Origin: Streptomyces melanogenes
Lineage (GTDB): Bacteria; Actinomycetota; Actinomycetes; Streptomycetales; Streptomycetaceae
Direction of reading: 5' to 3'
DNA: 64,000 bases
Assembly: GCF_014649795.1 (NCBI RefSeq)
Contig: NZ_BMTS01000013.1
Span: 141,508-205,507 of the forward strand
Shown here: piece after piece, positions 1 to 7,920 of the stretch
Layout: each line of letters starts with the position of its first letter
How positions within the stretch are numbered: position 1 is the stretch's first letter
Position numbers and translations under genes: made by a program
Notes under the pieces: generated by a model
What the model was told of the DNA's origin: nothing
Seen by the model: the letters and a program-made list of their open reading frames with translations, nothing else
The model's database searches: none

Positions 1-345
1 CACGAGGCCAATCCGACGATGGGCCCGCGCGGGCTGTACCGGGCGGGCATCCGGATCGGCCGCGACCACATCGCGTCGGTGGTCAACACCCTGGTCCTGG
101 CGTACGCGGGTGCGGCGCTGCCGCTGTTGCTGCTGTTCTCGATCGCGCAGAGCAGCGTGGGAACGGTGGCCAACAGCGAGCTGGTCGCCGAGGAGATCGT
201 TCGGACGCTGGTGGGCTCGATCGGCCTGGTGGCCTCGGTCCCGGTGACCACGGCGCTGGCGGCGCTGGTGGTCTCGGCCGACCGCCCCGCCGCCGGGGCC
301 CGTGGGCCGGTGCGGGGCGGGCGGGGTCGGCGCCGCAAGAAGTAG
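1..345 (+). CDS. YibE/F-family membrane protein, C-terminal fragment
   Basis: This reading frame is already open at the window edge, so only the C-terminal ~114 residues are present. It shows a hydrophobic stretch starting near the IASVVNTLVLAYAGAALPLL region, then a second membrane segment (LVGSIGLVASVPVTTALAAL), and a basic arginine-rich tail. The sequence HIASVVNTLVLAYAGAALP is typical of YibE/F family multi-pass membrane proteins, whose biochemical role is not established. The upstream part and its start lie outside the window. The next gene is convergent and only 7 nt away. Family assignment rests on recognition of this conserved block. Confidence 0.75.
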   Translation, partial: HEANPTMGPRGLYRAGIRIGRDHIASVVNTLVLAYAGAALPLLLLFSIAQSSVGTVANSELVAEEIVRTLVGSIGLVASVPVTTALAALVVSADRPAAGARGPVRGGRGRRRKK

Positions 346-352
346 GCGGCGC

Positions 353-787
353 TCAGCCCGCGTTCTGCTCCTCGGCCAGGATCCGCCCCAGCGCCTCGTC
401 GAGGTGTCCGTCGAAGTCGCCGAGCGCGCGCTCCTGCCCCAGCGGTACGAGCTTGTCGGTGCGGTCGAGGAAGGCCACCAGCGGGCCGGCCCCGGCGCGG
501 AAGAGCGCCCGCTCACCGCCCACCTGGAGGCGGATGTGGACGTCGGAGAGCTCCTCGGGGCGGGAGGGCGCGATGTGCACGTCTCCGTCGCCGGTGGGGG
601 TGTTGATGCCGTCGAGCAGCAGTTCCCGCCCGAAGGTCCAGGTCACGGGTTCGTCGCCGGGCAGGTGGAAGGTCATGCGGACCGCGTACGGATCGTCGGC
701 GCGGTAGGTGAGCTCCACCGGGATCCTGAAGGAGAGCTCCTCGGAGACGAGGAAGCTCATCATGACCTCTGCCAGGACCTCACGCAT
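353..787 (-). CDS. ssgA: SsgA, sporulation-specific cell division activator
   Basis: SsgA-like proteins are small actinomycete proteins that control septum site selection and peptidoglycan remodelling during sporulation; SsgA stimulates sporulation septation. The 144-residue product contains conserved family blocks such as SFLVSEELSFRIPVELTYR, DPYAVRMTFHLPGDEPVTW and GDGDVHIAP, and ends in EEQNAG. An upstream in-frame ATG at 847 would add 20 residues, but the ATG at 787 has a GGGG-rich ribosome-binding sequence just upstream and matches the usual MRE-type N-terminus. It lies directly downstream of an IclR-type regulator on the same strand, the ssgR-ssgA arrangement known from Streptomyces coelicolor, which supports naming it ssgA rather than another SALP paralogue. 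Confidence 0.9.
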   Translation of the reverse strand: MREVLAEVMMSFLVSEELSFRIPVELTYRADDPYAVRMTFHLPGDEPVTWTFGRELLLDGINTPTGDGDVHIAPSRPEELSDVHIRLQVGGERALFRAGAGPLVAFLDRTDKLVPLGQERALGDFDGHLDEALGRILAEEQNAG

Positions 788-885
788 CACGTACCCCGCT
801 GTAGCTGGAATGGCCAGGAATGATCCCTCTGGCCTTCGTGACGCCATCGTGCTGGAAGCGGTAGCAGATCACAAGGAGTGAGTTT

Positions 886-1656
886 TCAGATACTGATAGA
901 GAACGCGAGGGAGCTGAGCAGTCTGCCCACTTCGCCGCGGAGCTGCTCGATCGCCGGAATCAGGCGTTCTTGCTGGTCAAGCGGGAGAGAGATGGCCATC
1001 GTGGCGGCTCCGGAGCCCGCTGTGATCGGGATGGCCGCGCAGACGGTGCCCAGTGCGTACTCCTGTCTTTCGACGACCGGTTGCATACGCTCCGTAGCCG
1101 CGAGGCGGTCCAGAAGAGCGCGCCGGTCGCGTACGGAATAGGGAGTGATCGCCCGGACGGGGTGCCGGTCCAGGTGGTCCTCGCGGGCCTTCTCGTCGAG
1201 CTGGCTCAGCAGGCACTGCCCGATGGCGTGGGCGTGCCCGGTCTCCCGGAAGTCGGCCCACTCCTCGACGGCCGGGGCCGACGGCGTGTCGGCCACTCCG
1301 GCGATCTCGATCTCACCCTCGCGGTAGACCGCGAAGTAGACGGGGACCCCGATGGCGTCGCGCCACTCCGCGAGAGACCGGCTGATCCTGGTGCGCCGAT
1401 TGCGCAGCGCTCCGCCGTCCGCCAGCCGCTCGGCCGCCTCGCCGAAGACGAACACCCCGTTCTCCCGGCGCAGATAGCCCTCGTGGGTGAGGGTGCGCAG
1501 CAGGTGGTACGCGGTGGGGAGCGGCAGCCCGGCCTCCCGGGCCAGCTGTTTGGCGGGCGCGCCGTCCACATGGGCGCCCACCGCCTCCAGCAGGCGCAAC
1601 GCCCGCTGGACCGAACCGATCAGGGTAGGGACACCGGCGTTCGCAGCCGTGGCCAC
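886..1656 (-). CDS. ssgR: SsgR, IclR-family activator of ssgA
   Basis: A 256-residue IclR-family regulator. An N-terminal winged helix-turn-helix is visible at about residues 14-75 (KQLAREAGLPLPTAYHLLRT), followed by the IclR effector-binding domain (FRETGHAHAIGQCLLSQL, then TVCAAIPITAGSG). In Streptomyces coelicolor SsgR is required for transcription of ssgA, and the same order is kept here with a gap of about 100 nt between ssgR and ssgA. An internal promoter for ssgA in that gap is therefore likely, although no clear -10/-35 pair is assigned. No TTA codon occurs in the frame. The family call is secure; the symbol rests on the neighbour. Confidence 0.88.
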   Translation of the reverse strand: MATAANAGVPTLIGSVQRALRLLEAVGAHVDGAPAKQLAREAGLPLPTAYHLLRTLTHEGYLRRENGVFVFGEAAERLADGGALRNRRTRISRSLAEWRDAIGVPVYFAVYREGEIEIAGVADTPSAPAVEEWADFRETGHAHAIGQCLLSQLDEKAREDHLDRHPVRAITPYSVRDRRALLDRLAATERMQPVVERQEYALGTVCAAIPITAGSGAATMAISLPLDQQERLIPAIEQLRGEVGRLLSSLAFSISI

Positions 1657-1738
1657 AGGTCACCCCCAGGCGTGCTGACGGGCAGGGGGCCCGCCCGAGG
1701 CAGCAGAGGTTTTCACCATAACGGCCGCCTCCGGCGCC

Positions 1739-1894
1739 ATGAGGGGTTCGACGTTTCCGTCCCTCAGCCGGGCTAATCCCGGGTCGTTTCTGTACGAGCG
1801 CCGCGCCTTTGCCGACCGCCCGCACGAAATGCGCGCCGCCCTCTACCAGTCGCTGCGCGAGGACGAAGAGGACATGAACCGCCGTACGACGTAG
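1739..1894 (+). CDS. Candidate 51-residue small ORF (unrecognised)
   Basis: An ATG-started frame of 51 codons between ssgR and the DUF5326 gene, reading MRGSTFPSLSR at the start and containing YERRAFADRPHEMRAALYQ. Its second half uses almost only G/C in third positions, as real genes here do, and the peptide would form a charged helix. The last 52 nt overlap the 3' end of the opposite-strand DUF5326 gene, so part of the good codon bias could be a shadow effect, but the stretch from about 1780 to 1842 is outside that gene. No convincing Shine-Dalgarno sequence precedes the ATG. It could be a real small protein, a gene remnant, or chance. Confidence 0.25.
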   Translation: MRGSTFPSLSRANPGSFLYERRAFADRPHEMRAALYQSLREDEEDMNRRTT

Positions 1895-2061
1895 ATGAGT
1901 CCGCCGACCAGGGCCACGAAGATCAGCACCTTGAAGAGCAGACCGAACAGGAAGCCCACCACGCTGGCGATGAGACCGCCGAATACGACCAGGGCGATGA
2001 CGGGCACGGCGACCCACTTCACCCACCAGGGCATCCCCGCGAATATCTCCCGTGCGGCCAT
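1843..2061 (-). CDS. DUF5326-type small membrane protein
   Basis: A 72-residue protein dominated by two hydrophobic helices (KWVAVPVIALVVFGGLIASV and GFLFGLLFKVLIFVALVGG) followed by a short arginine/serine tail. It resembles the DUF5326 family of small Streptomyces integral membrane proteins; no function is known. A longer reading from 2121 is possible, but the ATG at 2061 has a strong upstream AAGAGG/AAGGA sequence and starts with the family-like MAAREIFAG, so this start is preferred. It lies alone on the minus strand between the cupin gene and ssgR. Confidence 0.7.
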   Translation of the reverse strand: MAAREIFAGMPWWVKWVAVPVIALVVFGGLIASVVGFLFGLLFKVLIFVALVGGLIYVVRRFMSSSSSRSDW

Positions 2062-2213
2062 CGTCCTTACCTCTTTCGTACTCGTGTTTCTCCTGGAGTC
2101 TCGGGCTGCTGCCTCCGACACCCTCGATGCTAGGGGCGAGGGGGCACCGAACGGGGGCCTCGCAGCCCTTGATCTCCCCTGACCGAACCCCTAGGGATCC
2201 CCGGGGGTCGCCC

Positions 2214-2531
2214 TCAGCTCTCAGGGGGAGAGAACACGACCAGAACCCGCAGGTCCTCGGCGATGTGGTGGAACCGGTGGGCGACGCCGGCGGGCACGTA
2301 GACGACGCTGCCCCGCGCCACCTCGGTGGTCTCCAGGCCGACCGTGATCGACGCCCGGCCGCTCACCACGAAGTAGATCTCGTCCTGGGCGTGCGGCTTC
2401 TGCGGGTCCTGGTCGCCCGCGTCCAGCGCGTAGAGCCCGGCCGACATGTTCCTTTCCCGCAGAAACTGCAGGTACGCGCCGTCGTTGGCGGCGCGCTCCG
2501 CCTCGAGTTCGTCAAGCCGGAATTGCTTCAT
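2214..2531 (-). CDS. Single-domain cupin protein
   Basis: A 105-residue cupin_2-type beta-barrel protein. Both cupin motifs are visible: PHAQDEIYFVVSGRA with probable metal ligands His47 and Glu51, and PAGVAHRF with His85. The fourth usual ligand in motif 1 is an aspartate or glutamine here, so metal content is uncertain. Cupins of this size are enzymes or ligand sensors; the substrate cannot be read from the sequence. An ATG six codons upstream (2549) also exists, but the spacing of AGGGGCGG favours 2531. It is divergent from the holin-like gene at 2582, sharing a ~50-bp promoter region. Confidence 0.8.
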   Translation of the reverse strand: MKQFRLDELEAERAANDGAYLQFLRERNMSAGLYALDAGDQDPQKPHAQDEIYFVVSGRASITVGLETTEVARGSVVYVPAGVAHRFHHIAEDLRVLVVFSPPES

Positions 2532-2581
2532 CGCCGTCCGCCCCTGCACTGGTACCGATCATGTCTGCCACGATCAGACAC

Positions 2582-2962
2582 ATGAAGAATTTCGTAGTCA
2601 AGACGCTCGCCAACGCGGCGGCCCTGGCCGTGGCCATCTGGCTGGTCGACAACATCACGCTCACCGGCGACAGCACCGGCAAGAAGGCCCTGACACTGAT
2701 TCTGGTCGCCCTGCTGTTCGGGGTCGTGAACTTCATCGTCAAGCCGGTCGTGAAGTTCCTCTCGTTCCCGCTGTTCATCCTCACGCTCGGCCTGATCACC
2801 TTTGTGATCAACGCCCTGATGCTGCTGCTCACCTCGTGGCTGGCCGGGAAGCTCGACCTCAACTTCCACGTCGAGGGCTTCTGGACCGCGCTCCTCGGCG
2901 GCCTGATCATCTCGATCGTGTCCTGGGCGCTGAACGTCGTCCTGCCCGACGACAAGGACTGA
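2582..2962 (+). CDS. Phage holin superfamily IV-like (DUF360) membrane protein
   Basis: A 126-residue integral membrane protein with four hydrophobic helices, beginning MKNFVVKTLANAAALAVAIW and including FGVVNFIVKPVVKFLSFPLF. This pattern fits the conserved bacterial family PF04020 (also called phage holin family 4 or YvlD-like), which is chromosomal and not evidence of a prophage. An ATG seven codons upstream (2561) is in frame but neither start has a clear ribosome-binding site; 2582 is chosen because family members start at MKN. The stop codon lies 11 nt before the next gene, suggesting co-transcription. Confidence 0.75.
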   Translation: MKNFVVKTLANAAALAVAIWLVDNITLTGDSTGKKALTLILVALLFGVVNFIVKPVVKFLSFPLFILTLGLITFVINALMLLLTSWLAGKLDLNFHVEGFWTALLGGLIISIVSWALNVVLPDDKD

Positions 2963-2973
2963 GGGGAGCGCGG

Positions 2974-4119
2974 ATGACCTCCGGTGTGAACCCTCCCCGG
3001 GCGCCGGGCGACGGCACCAGAGCGGTGCGGGCCGGGCTCCCGGACCCGGTCGCGTACGAACCCTCGCTGCCGGGGCCGGTGTTCGCCGCGCACTTCCACC
3101 TCCCGGGCGAGGCGGCGGGCCCCTACACCTACGGCCGGGACACCAATCCGACCTGGACCCATCTGGAGCGCGCCCTCGCCGAGCTGGAGTCCCCCGACGC
3201 GCCCGCCGAGGCGGTCGTGTTCGCCTCCGGCATGGCCGCGATCTCGGCGGTCCTGCTCGCCCACGCGCGCGTGGGCGACGCCGTGGTCCTGCCGGACGAC
3301 GGCTACCAGGCGCTGCCCCTGGTGCGCGAGCAGCTCGCCGCGTACGGGGTCGAGGTGCGCACCGCGCCGACCGCGGGCGACGCCCAGCTGGCCGTCCTGG
3401 ACGGCGCGTCCTTCCTGTGGATCGAGACGCCCTCCAACCCGGGCCTGGACGTCTGCGACATCCGGCGGCTGGCGCGGGCCGCCCACGACACGGGCGCGCT
3501 GGTCGCGGTCGACAACACGCTGGCGACCCCGCTCGGCCAGCGCCCGCTGGAGCTCGGCGCGGACTTCGCGGTGGCCAGCGGCACCAAGGGCCTCACCGGC
3601 CACGGCGATCTGCTGCTCGGCTATGTGGTCTGCCGCGATCCCGAGCTCGCCGCGCGCGTACGCAAGTGGCGCAAGGTCGTCGGGGCGATTCCCGGGCCGA
3701 TGGAGGCCTGGCTGGCGCACCGCTCGCTGGCCACGCTCCAGCTGCGCGCGGACCGGCAGTCGGCGAACGCGCTGGCCGTCGCCGAGGCGCTGCTCGACCG
3801 CCCCGAGGTGAGCGGGGTGCGCCATCCCGGGCTGCCGTCCGACCCCGCGCACCGGCAGGCGGCCGCGCAGATGCGCCGCTTCGGCTGTGTCGTCTCCTTC
3901 GACCTGCCCGACCGCGCGTACGCGGAGCGGTTCCTGGCGGCGCTGCGGCTGGTGGACGACGCCACGAGCTTCGGCGGGGTGCGCTCCACGGCCGAGCGGC
4001 GCGGCCGCTGGGGCGGTGACAAGGTCGCGGAGGGCTTCATCCGCTTCTCGGCCGGGGCCGAGGACACCGCTGACCTCGTCGCCGACGTACGGCGGGCGCT
4101 GGACGAGGCCGCGGTATGA
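2974..4119 (+). CDS. Cys/Met metabolism PLP-dependent enzyme (cystathionine gamma-lyase/synthase type)
   Basis: A 381-residue fold-type-I PLP enzyme of the trans-sulfuration family. Visible hallmarks are YTYGRDTNPTWTHLERALA near the N-terminus, the FASGMAAISAV cofactor-phosphate segment, IETPSNPGLDV, AVDNTLATP, and the PLP lysine in VASGTKGLTGHGD. The C-terminal part ends in the family-like substrate region EGFIRFSAGAEDTADLVADV. Such enzymes cleave or form cystathionine, homocysteine or cysteine derivatives; which reaction applies cannot be decided from motifs alone. The ATG at 2974 follows GAGGGGAGCG, giving a good ribosome-binding site, and the gene is 11 nt downstream of the DUF360 gene. 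Confidence 0.85.
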   Translation: MTSGVNPPRAPGDGTRAVRAGLPDPVAYEPSLPGPVFAAHFHLPGEAAGPYTYGRDTNPTWTHLERALAELESPDAPAEAVVFASGMAAISAVLLAHARVGDAVVLPDDGYQALPLVREQLAAYGVEVRTAPTAGDAQLAVLDGASFLWIETPSNPGLDVCDIRRLARAAHDTGALVAVDNTLATPLGQRPLELGADFAVASGTKGLTGHGDLLLGYVVCRDPELAARVRKWRKVVGAIPGPMEAWLAHRSLATLQLRADRQSANALAVAEALLDRPEVSGVRHPGLPSDPAHRQAAAQMRRFGCVVSFDLPDRAYAERFLAALRLVDDATSFGGVRSTAERRGRWGGDKVAEGFIRFSAGAEDTADLVADVRRALDEAAV

Positions 4120-4306
4120 GACGGGCGGTCCGAGCCTCCCCCCTCATGGCTCGGACCGCCCCGGTTCCACGCGCGAAGAACCGCGTCACCAAGGCTAGTT
4201 GACTCTGTGTCAGTGTCCAATCACGGTAGCGACAGAGACCTATCGACATATTTATAGTTGTGTCCGGCCGGGGACGTTGTGAGGCAGTTCAGGACGGGAG
4301 GGCAGC

Positions 4307-5203
4307 ATGGACCTCGCCCTGCTGCGCACGTTCGTCACGGTCCACCGCGCGGGGTCCTTCACCCGGGCCGCCGCCCTGCTCGGCCTCTCACAGCCCGCCG
4401 TGACCAGCCAGATCCGCACCCTGGAGCGGCAGTTGGGGCGCCCGCTGTTCCTGCGCCAGGCGCGCGGGGTGACACCGACGACCGTCGGCGACGAACTGGC
4501 CCAGCGGGCCGCGCCGCACCTGGACGCGCTGGTCGAGATCGCGGAGTCCGGCTGGTACGAGGAGTCGGTCGTACGCACCCTCCACCTCGCCGGGCCGCCG
4601 GAGTTCACCTCGCTGCGCGCCCTGCCCGCTCTGACCTCGCTGGTTCCGCAGGGGCTCGCGCTGCGGGCCTCCTTCGGCAACGCCGAGGAGACCCTGGAGG
4701 GCCTGGCCGCGGGCCACCACGACCTGGCCATCGCCACCGCCCGCCCCCGTGGCCGGCTGCTCAGCGCGACCCCGCTCTGCGACGAGGAGCACGTCCTGGT
4801 CGCCGGGGTGCGCTGGGCCTCGCGGGTCGCGCCGGGTGCGCTGCGGCGCGGGGGCCCCGGCGTACTGGAGCACATTCCGGTGGTGGAGGTGCACGAGTCG
4901 CTGCCCCTCGTCTCGCGCTACTGGGCCGCGGTCTTCGACACCAAGCCGGCCGCCGCGGGCACGGTGATCGCGCCCGACCTGCGGGCGGTCCTGGAGACGG
5001 TGACGGCGGGCGCGGGCCTGGCCGTACTACCGCGCTATCTGTGCGAGGGGGCGCTGGAGCGCGGCGAGCTGGTGGCCCTGCTCGACCCGCCGGTGCCGCC
5101 GCTGCGGACCTACTTCCTGGCGGTGCGCACCGGCACGCTCGCCCTGCCGCACATCGCGCGGGCGCAGGAGTGGCTGCTGCGCGCCGCGGTCGACTGGTGC
5201 TGA
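4307..5203 (+). CDS. LysR-family transcriptional regulator
   Basis: A 298-residue LysR-type regulator. Residues 1-60 form the winged helix-turn-helix (RAGSFTRAAALLGLSQPAVT, then RTLERQLGRPLFLRQARG), and the rest is a periplasmic-binding-protein-like effector domain with GLAVLPRYLCEGALERGELV near the C-terminus. The gene is preceded by an AT-rich patch around 4240-4260, unusual in this DNA, which may hold its promoter and operator. The nearest genes are a PLP enzyme upstream and a NUDIX hydrolase downstream, both on the same strand; neither is an obvious divergent target, so the regulon is unknown. The start has GGACGGGAGGGCAGC upstream. Confidence 0.9.
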   Translation: MDLALLRTFVTVHRAGSFTRAAALLGLSQPAVTSQIRTLERQLGRPLFLRQARGVTPTTVGDELAQRAAPHLDALVEIAESGWYEESVVRTLHLAGPPEFTSLRALPALTSLVPQGLALRASFGNAEETLEGLAAGHHDLAIATARPRGRLLSATPLCDEEHVLVAGVRWASRVAPGALRRGGPGVLEHIPVVEVHESLPLVSRYWAAVFDTKPAAAGTVIAPDLRAVLETVTAGAGLAVLPRYLCEGALERGELVALLDPPVPPLRTYFLAVRTGTLALPHIARAQEWLLRAAVDWC

Positions 5204-5242
5204 GCGAGTTTCGCGGGCGCCGCCACGGGCCACATTTCTCCC

Positions 5243-5725
5243 ATGACCGTACGACCCGTGGTCAAGCGCACCGCACGAGCCGTCCTGCTGGACGGCGACG
5301 ACCTGATCCTGATCAAGCGCACCAAGCCCGGCATGGATCCGTACTGGCTCACCCCCGGCGGCGGCGTCGAGCCGGAGGACTCCACCGTCGTCGAGGCCCT
5401 GCACCGCGAGGTGCACGAGGAGCTCGGCGCGAAGATCACCGACGTGGTGCCCTGTTTCGTCGACACCGTCGAGCACATCGGCGCCGACGGCGGGGCGACC
5501 GGAGTGAAGGTGCAGCACTTCTTCGTCTGCCGGCTCGACTCCATGGACGAATCCCTGCGGCACGGCCCCGAGGTGGAGGAGCCGTGCGGCGAGTACGAGA
5601 TCGTACGGATCCCGTTCACCCGCGTCGGCATCGCCTCCGTCCACCTCGTACCGCTGTCGCTGCGGCACTACCTCGACGGCAACATCGAGGGCGTCCGCGC
5701 GATGCACGCGCCCGACCTGGGCTGA
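5243..5725 (+). CDS. NUDIX hydrolase
   Basis: A 160-residue NUDIX-fold protein. The Nudix box is seen at about residues 39-63: PGGGVEPEDS, then REVHEELGA with the catalytic Glu pair. The spacing carries one extra residue between the glycine run and the REVxEELG core, so the first acidic residue of the box is displaced (Asp46/Ser47 region). The catalytic acidic core is intact, so hydrolysis of a nucleoside-diphosphate-linked compound is likely, but the substrate is unknown. It sits 39 nt after the LysR gene and is convergent with the flavohaemoprotein gene, with a 37-nt gap. Confidence 0.88.
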   Translation: MTVRPVVKRTARAVLLDGDDLILIKRTKPGMDPYWLTPGGGVEPEDSTVVEALHREVHEELGAKITDVVPCFVDTVEHIGADGGATGVKVQHFFVCRLDSMDESLRHGPEVEEPCGEYEIVRIPFTRVGIASVHLVPLSLRHYLDGNIEGVRAMHAPDLG

Positions 5726-5762
5726 TCCCCCACCGGGCACGCAGTCCCGCTCGCGGCGCGCC

Positions 5763-6905
5763 TCAGTCGTTCGCCGCGACGAGCTCCTCCACGGAGTCGT
5801 GCCGGATCCGGTCGGAGGGGATCCCGATGTCCCGCAGGGTGGTCACCCCGCTGCGGATCATCCCGGGCGGCCCGGACACATAGGCGTCGTACGAGGTCCA
5901 CGGCCCGTGCTCGCGCACCGCCTCCGGGAGCCGCCCGCTGAGCCGGCCCGGGCCCTCCGAGACCACCGGCCGCACCGACAGCCAGGAGTGCGCCTGCTGC
6001 ATCCGCAGCAGCGTGTCGATGTCGTACAGGTCGTGGTTGCTGCGGGCCCCGTAGAAGACCTCCACGGGCCGCCGCTCGCCGTACCGGGCGACGTCCTCGA
6101 CCAGCGCCTTGATGGGCGCTATGCCGGTGCCGCCGCCCAGACAGAGCAGGCCGTCGTCGGTGGTGTGGTCGACCACCATCGACCCGGCGGGCGGCCCCAG
6201 GCGCAGGGTGTCCCCGGGCCGGGCGCGGTGGACCAGCGCGCCGGAGACCCAGCCGGCCGGCACCGCCTTGACGTGCAGCGACAGCAGCCCGTCGGAGCGG
6301 GGCGCGGACGCCAGCGAGTAGTGCCGCCATATCCGCGGCCACCAGGGCGTCTCCAGCGTCGTGTACTGCCCGGCCAGAAAGGGGTACGGCTGGTCCGGGC
6401 GGAGCGTGACCACCGCGATGTCCGGGGTCCTCAGATCGTGCGAGACGACCTCGGCGTACCACCAGGCCGGCTGGCGCAGTTCGTCCTCGTCGGCCGCGTC
6501 GATCATGATCTGCGACATCGTCGTGTACGCCCGGACCCAGGCGGCCTGGGTCGCCTCGTCCCAGGTCTTCTCGGCGTATCGGACCAGCGCCCCGATCAGC
6601 GCCTCTCCGACGGCCGGATAGTGCTCGGGCCGGGTGCCGTACTTACGGTGGCCCCGGCCCAGCTGGCGAAGATATTCAGTGAGTGTGGCGGTGTTCTCCA
6701 GATGCTCGGCGGCCGTGAGCAGCGCCTTCAGCAACCGGTCCCGCTGGGCGTCCATCGCTGCCGGAAAGAGTGTCCGCAGCTCCGGATCGCCTATGAACAG
6801 CAGAGCGTAGAAGTACGACGTGACCTTGTCCGCTAACGGTGCGATCTCCGCGAGTGTGCGGCGTATCAGCGCAGCGTCGGTCGACGTGTTGGTCGGAGCG
6901 TTCAT
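5763..6905 (-). CDS. Flavohaemoglobin-like protein: globin plus FAD/NAD(P) reductase; contains a TTA codon
   Basis: A 380-residue two-domain protein. Residues 1-140 form a globin with a likely distal Tyr33 (SYFYALLF) and proximal His86 in GHRKYGTRPEHYPAVG. Residues ~150-380 form a ferredoxin-reductase-like module with the FAD motif RHYSLAS and the NAD(P)H motif LGGGTGIAP. Flavohaemoglobins typically oxidise nitric oxide to nitrate using NAD(P)H. Leu24 is encoded by TTA (6834-6836), the codon read only by the bldA tRNA in Streptomyces, so translation probably depends on developmental bldA expression. No in-frame TTA was found in the other protein genes of the window. The promoter side faces a short gap before the HAD gene, which is on the same strand. 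Confidence 0.9.
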   Translation of the reverse strand: MNAPTNTSTDAALIRRTLAEIAPLADKVTSYFYALLFIGDPELRTLFPAAMDAQRDRLLKALLTAAEHLENTATLTEYLRQLGRGHRKYGTRPEHYPAVGEALIGALVRYAEKTWDEATQAAWVRAYTTMSQIMIDAADEDELRQPAWWYAEVVSHDLRTPDIAVVTLRPDQPYPFLAGQYTTLETPWWPRIWRHYSLASAPRSDGLLSLHVKAVPAGWVSGALVHRARPGDTLRLGPPAGSMVVDHTTDDGLLCLGGGTGIAPIKALVEDVARYGERRPVEVFYGARSNHDLYDIDTLLRMQQAHSWLSVRPVVSEGPGRLSGRLPEAVREHGPWTSYDAYVSGPPGMIRSGVTTLRDIGIPSDRIRHDSVEELVAAND

Positions 6906-7049
6906 CCCTTGTCTCGCCTCGAACCTCTGGCCGCAGTTACCGACGTCCGGGAGTCCCGTCCCTCCCGTAATGGAGCATGTCAGCTTCGGGGAGCTCGCGG
7001 GGACAAATAGCAGGAATCCCGGGTATCCGAACCGGCATTCCCGTTAGGC

Positions 7050-7679
7050 TCATGCGACCTGTGCCAGTGCGTAGGCCTCGCGGAGGTCGCCGCCGGTGTA
7101 GGTGTGCGTGGCCCTTCCGGCGAGATGGCGGTCGGCGTTCACGGCGACCGACACAGGTACCGCGGCGAAGAGATCCACGTCGGACATGGAGTCCCCGTAC
7201 GCGACGCAGTCCTTGCGGCTCACCCCGAACTCGGCGCGCAGCCGCTCCGCGACCGTCACCTTCGCGGCGGCGCTGAGGATCCCCGCCGGGTCGACAGGCC
7301 GGGTGAAGGGCACCTCGGGGAAGACGGAGCCGTGCGCGGCATGGGCTCCCCACTCCAGCAGCCGCTCGACGAAGAACGACGGCGAGAGCGAGATCACGGC
7401 GCAGTAGTCGCCGCCCTGGCGGATCTCCCGCCACACGTCCTGGATCCCGGTGAGCCAGGGCGCGGAGACGAAGGCCGCCGTCACATGCTCCTGCGTCAGC
7501 CCCGACCAGAGCTCGTGCACCCGGACCGCGTACTGGGGCGGCCCTATCAGACCGCCGGACAGCTCCCGCTCCAGCTCACCGATCTCTTCCAGCAGCCCGA
7601 GCTGCCGGGATATCTCGACCGGCGCGGCGGAGCCCCGGATGAGGGTTCCGTCGAGGTCGAAGAGATGAAGTCTCGCCAT
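7050..7679 (-). CDS. HAD-family hydrolase
   Basis: A 209-residue haloacid dehalogenase-like phosphatase. Motif I is HLFDLDGTL with the nucleophile Asp8 and acid/base Asp10; a motif II-like serine lies in CAVISLSPSF; and motif IV is CVAYGDSMSDVDLF with the magnesium-binding aspartates. The organisation resembles HAD-IB (SerB-like) phosphatases. The substrate is unknown. The ATG at 7679 begins MARLHLFDLDGT, the normal distance of motif I from the N-terminus. Three parS sites lie just upstream, between this gene and the divergent GNAT gene. Confidence 0.87.
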   Translation of the reverse strand: MARLHLFDLDGTLIRGSAAPVEISRQLGLLEEIGELERELSGGLIGPPQYAVRVHELWSGLTQEHVTAAFVSAPWLTGIQDVWREIRQGGDYCAVISLSPSFFVERLLEWGAHAAHGSVFPEVPFTRPVDPAGILSAAAKVTVAERLRAEFGVSRKDCVAYGDSMSDVDLFAAVPVSVAVNADRHLAGRATHTYTGGDLREAYALAQVA

Positions 7680-7756
7680 GTACGCCGAGGCTAGTACCCC
7701 TGGTCAAGCCCCTCGTGCCCGGCACCCGGGCCGTCTCGATCGTCCAGGGGCGCTGT

Positions 7757-7824
7757 GTTTCACGTGAAACGACGCCCTCGGTTTCACGTGAAACAACGCC
7801 CTCGCTCCCCGTTTCACGTGAAAC
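7757..7824. other. parS: Three parS sites (ParB-binding)
   Basis: Three exact copies of the 14-bp palindrome GTTTCACGTGAAAC at 7757-7770, 7781-7794 and 7811-7824, start-to-start distances 24 and 30 bp. This is the known bacterial parS core bound by ParB, which loads and spreads to organise the origin region. They occupy the gap between the divergent HAD and GNAT genes. Confidence 0.95.
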
Positions 7825-7920
7825 ATCCGGGGCGGGAGCTGACAGAGCGTGGCCGAAAGCAACGTGCTGTATGCGCAAAACGGTGGACGAGGTACAGGTT
7901 CATCGGACAGCCTGATCCCC

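Noticed and set aside
2582..2962. Prophage holin
   Set aside because: The small DUF360 membrane protein belongs to a chromosomal family and no phage genes surround it.
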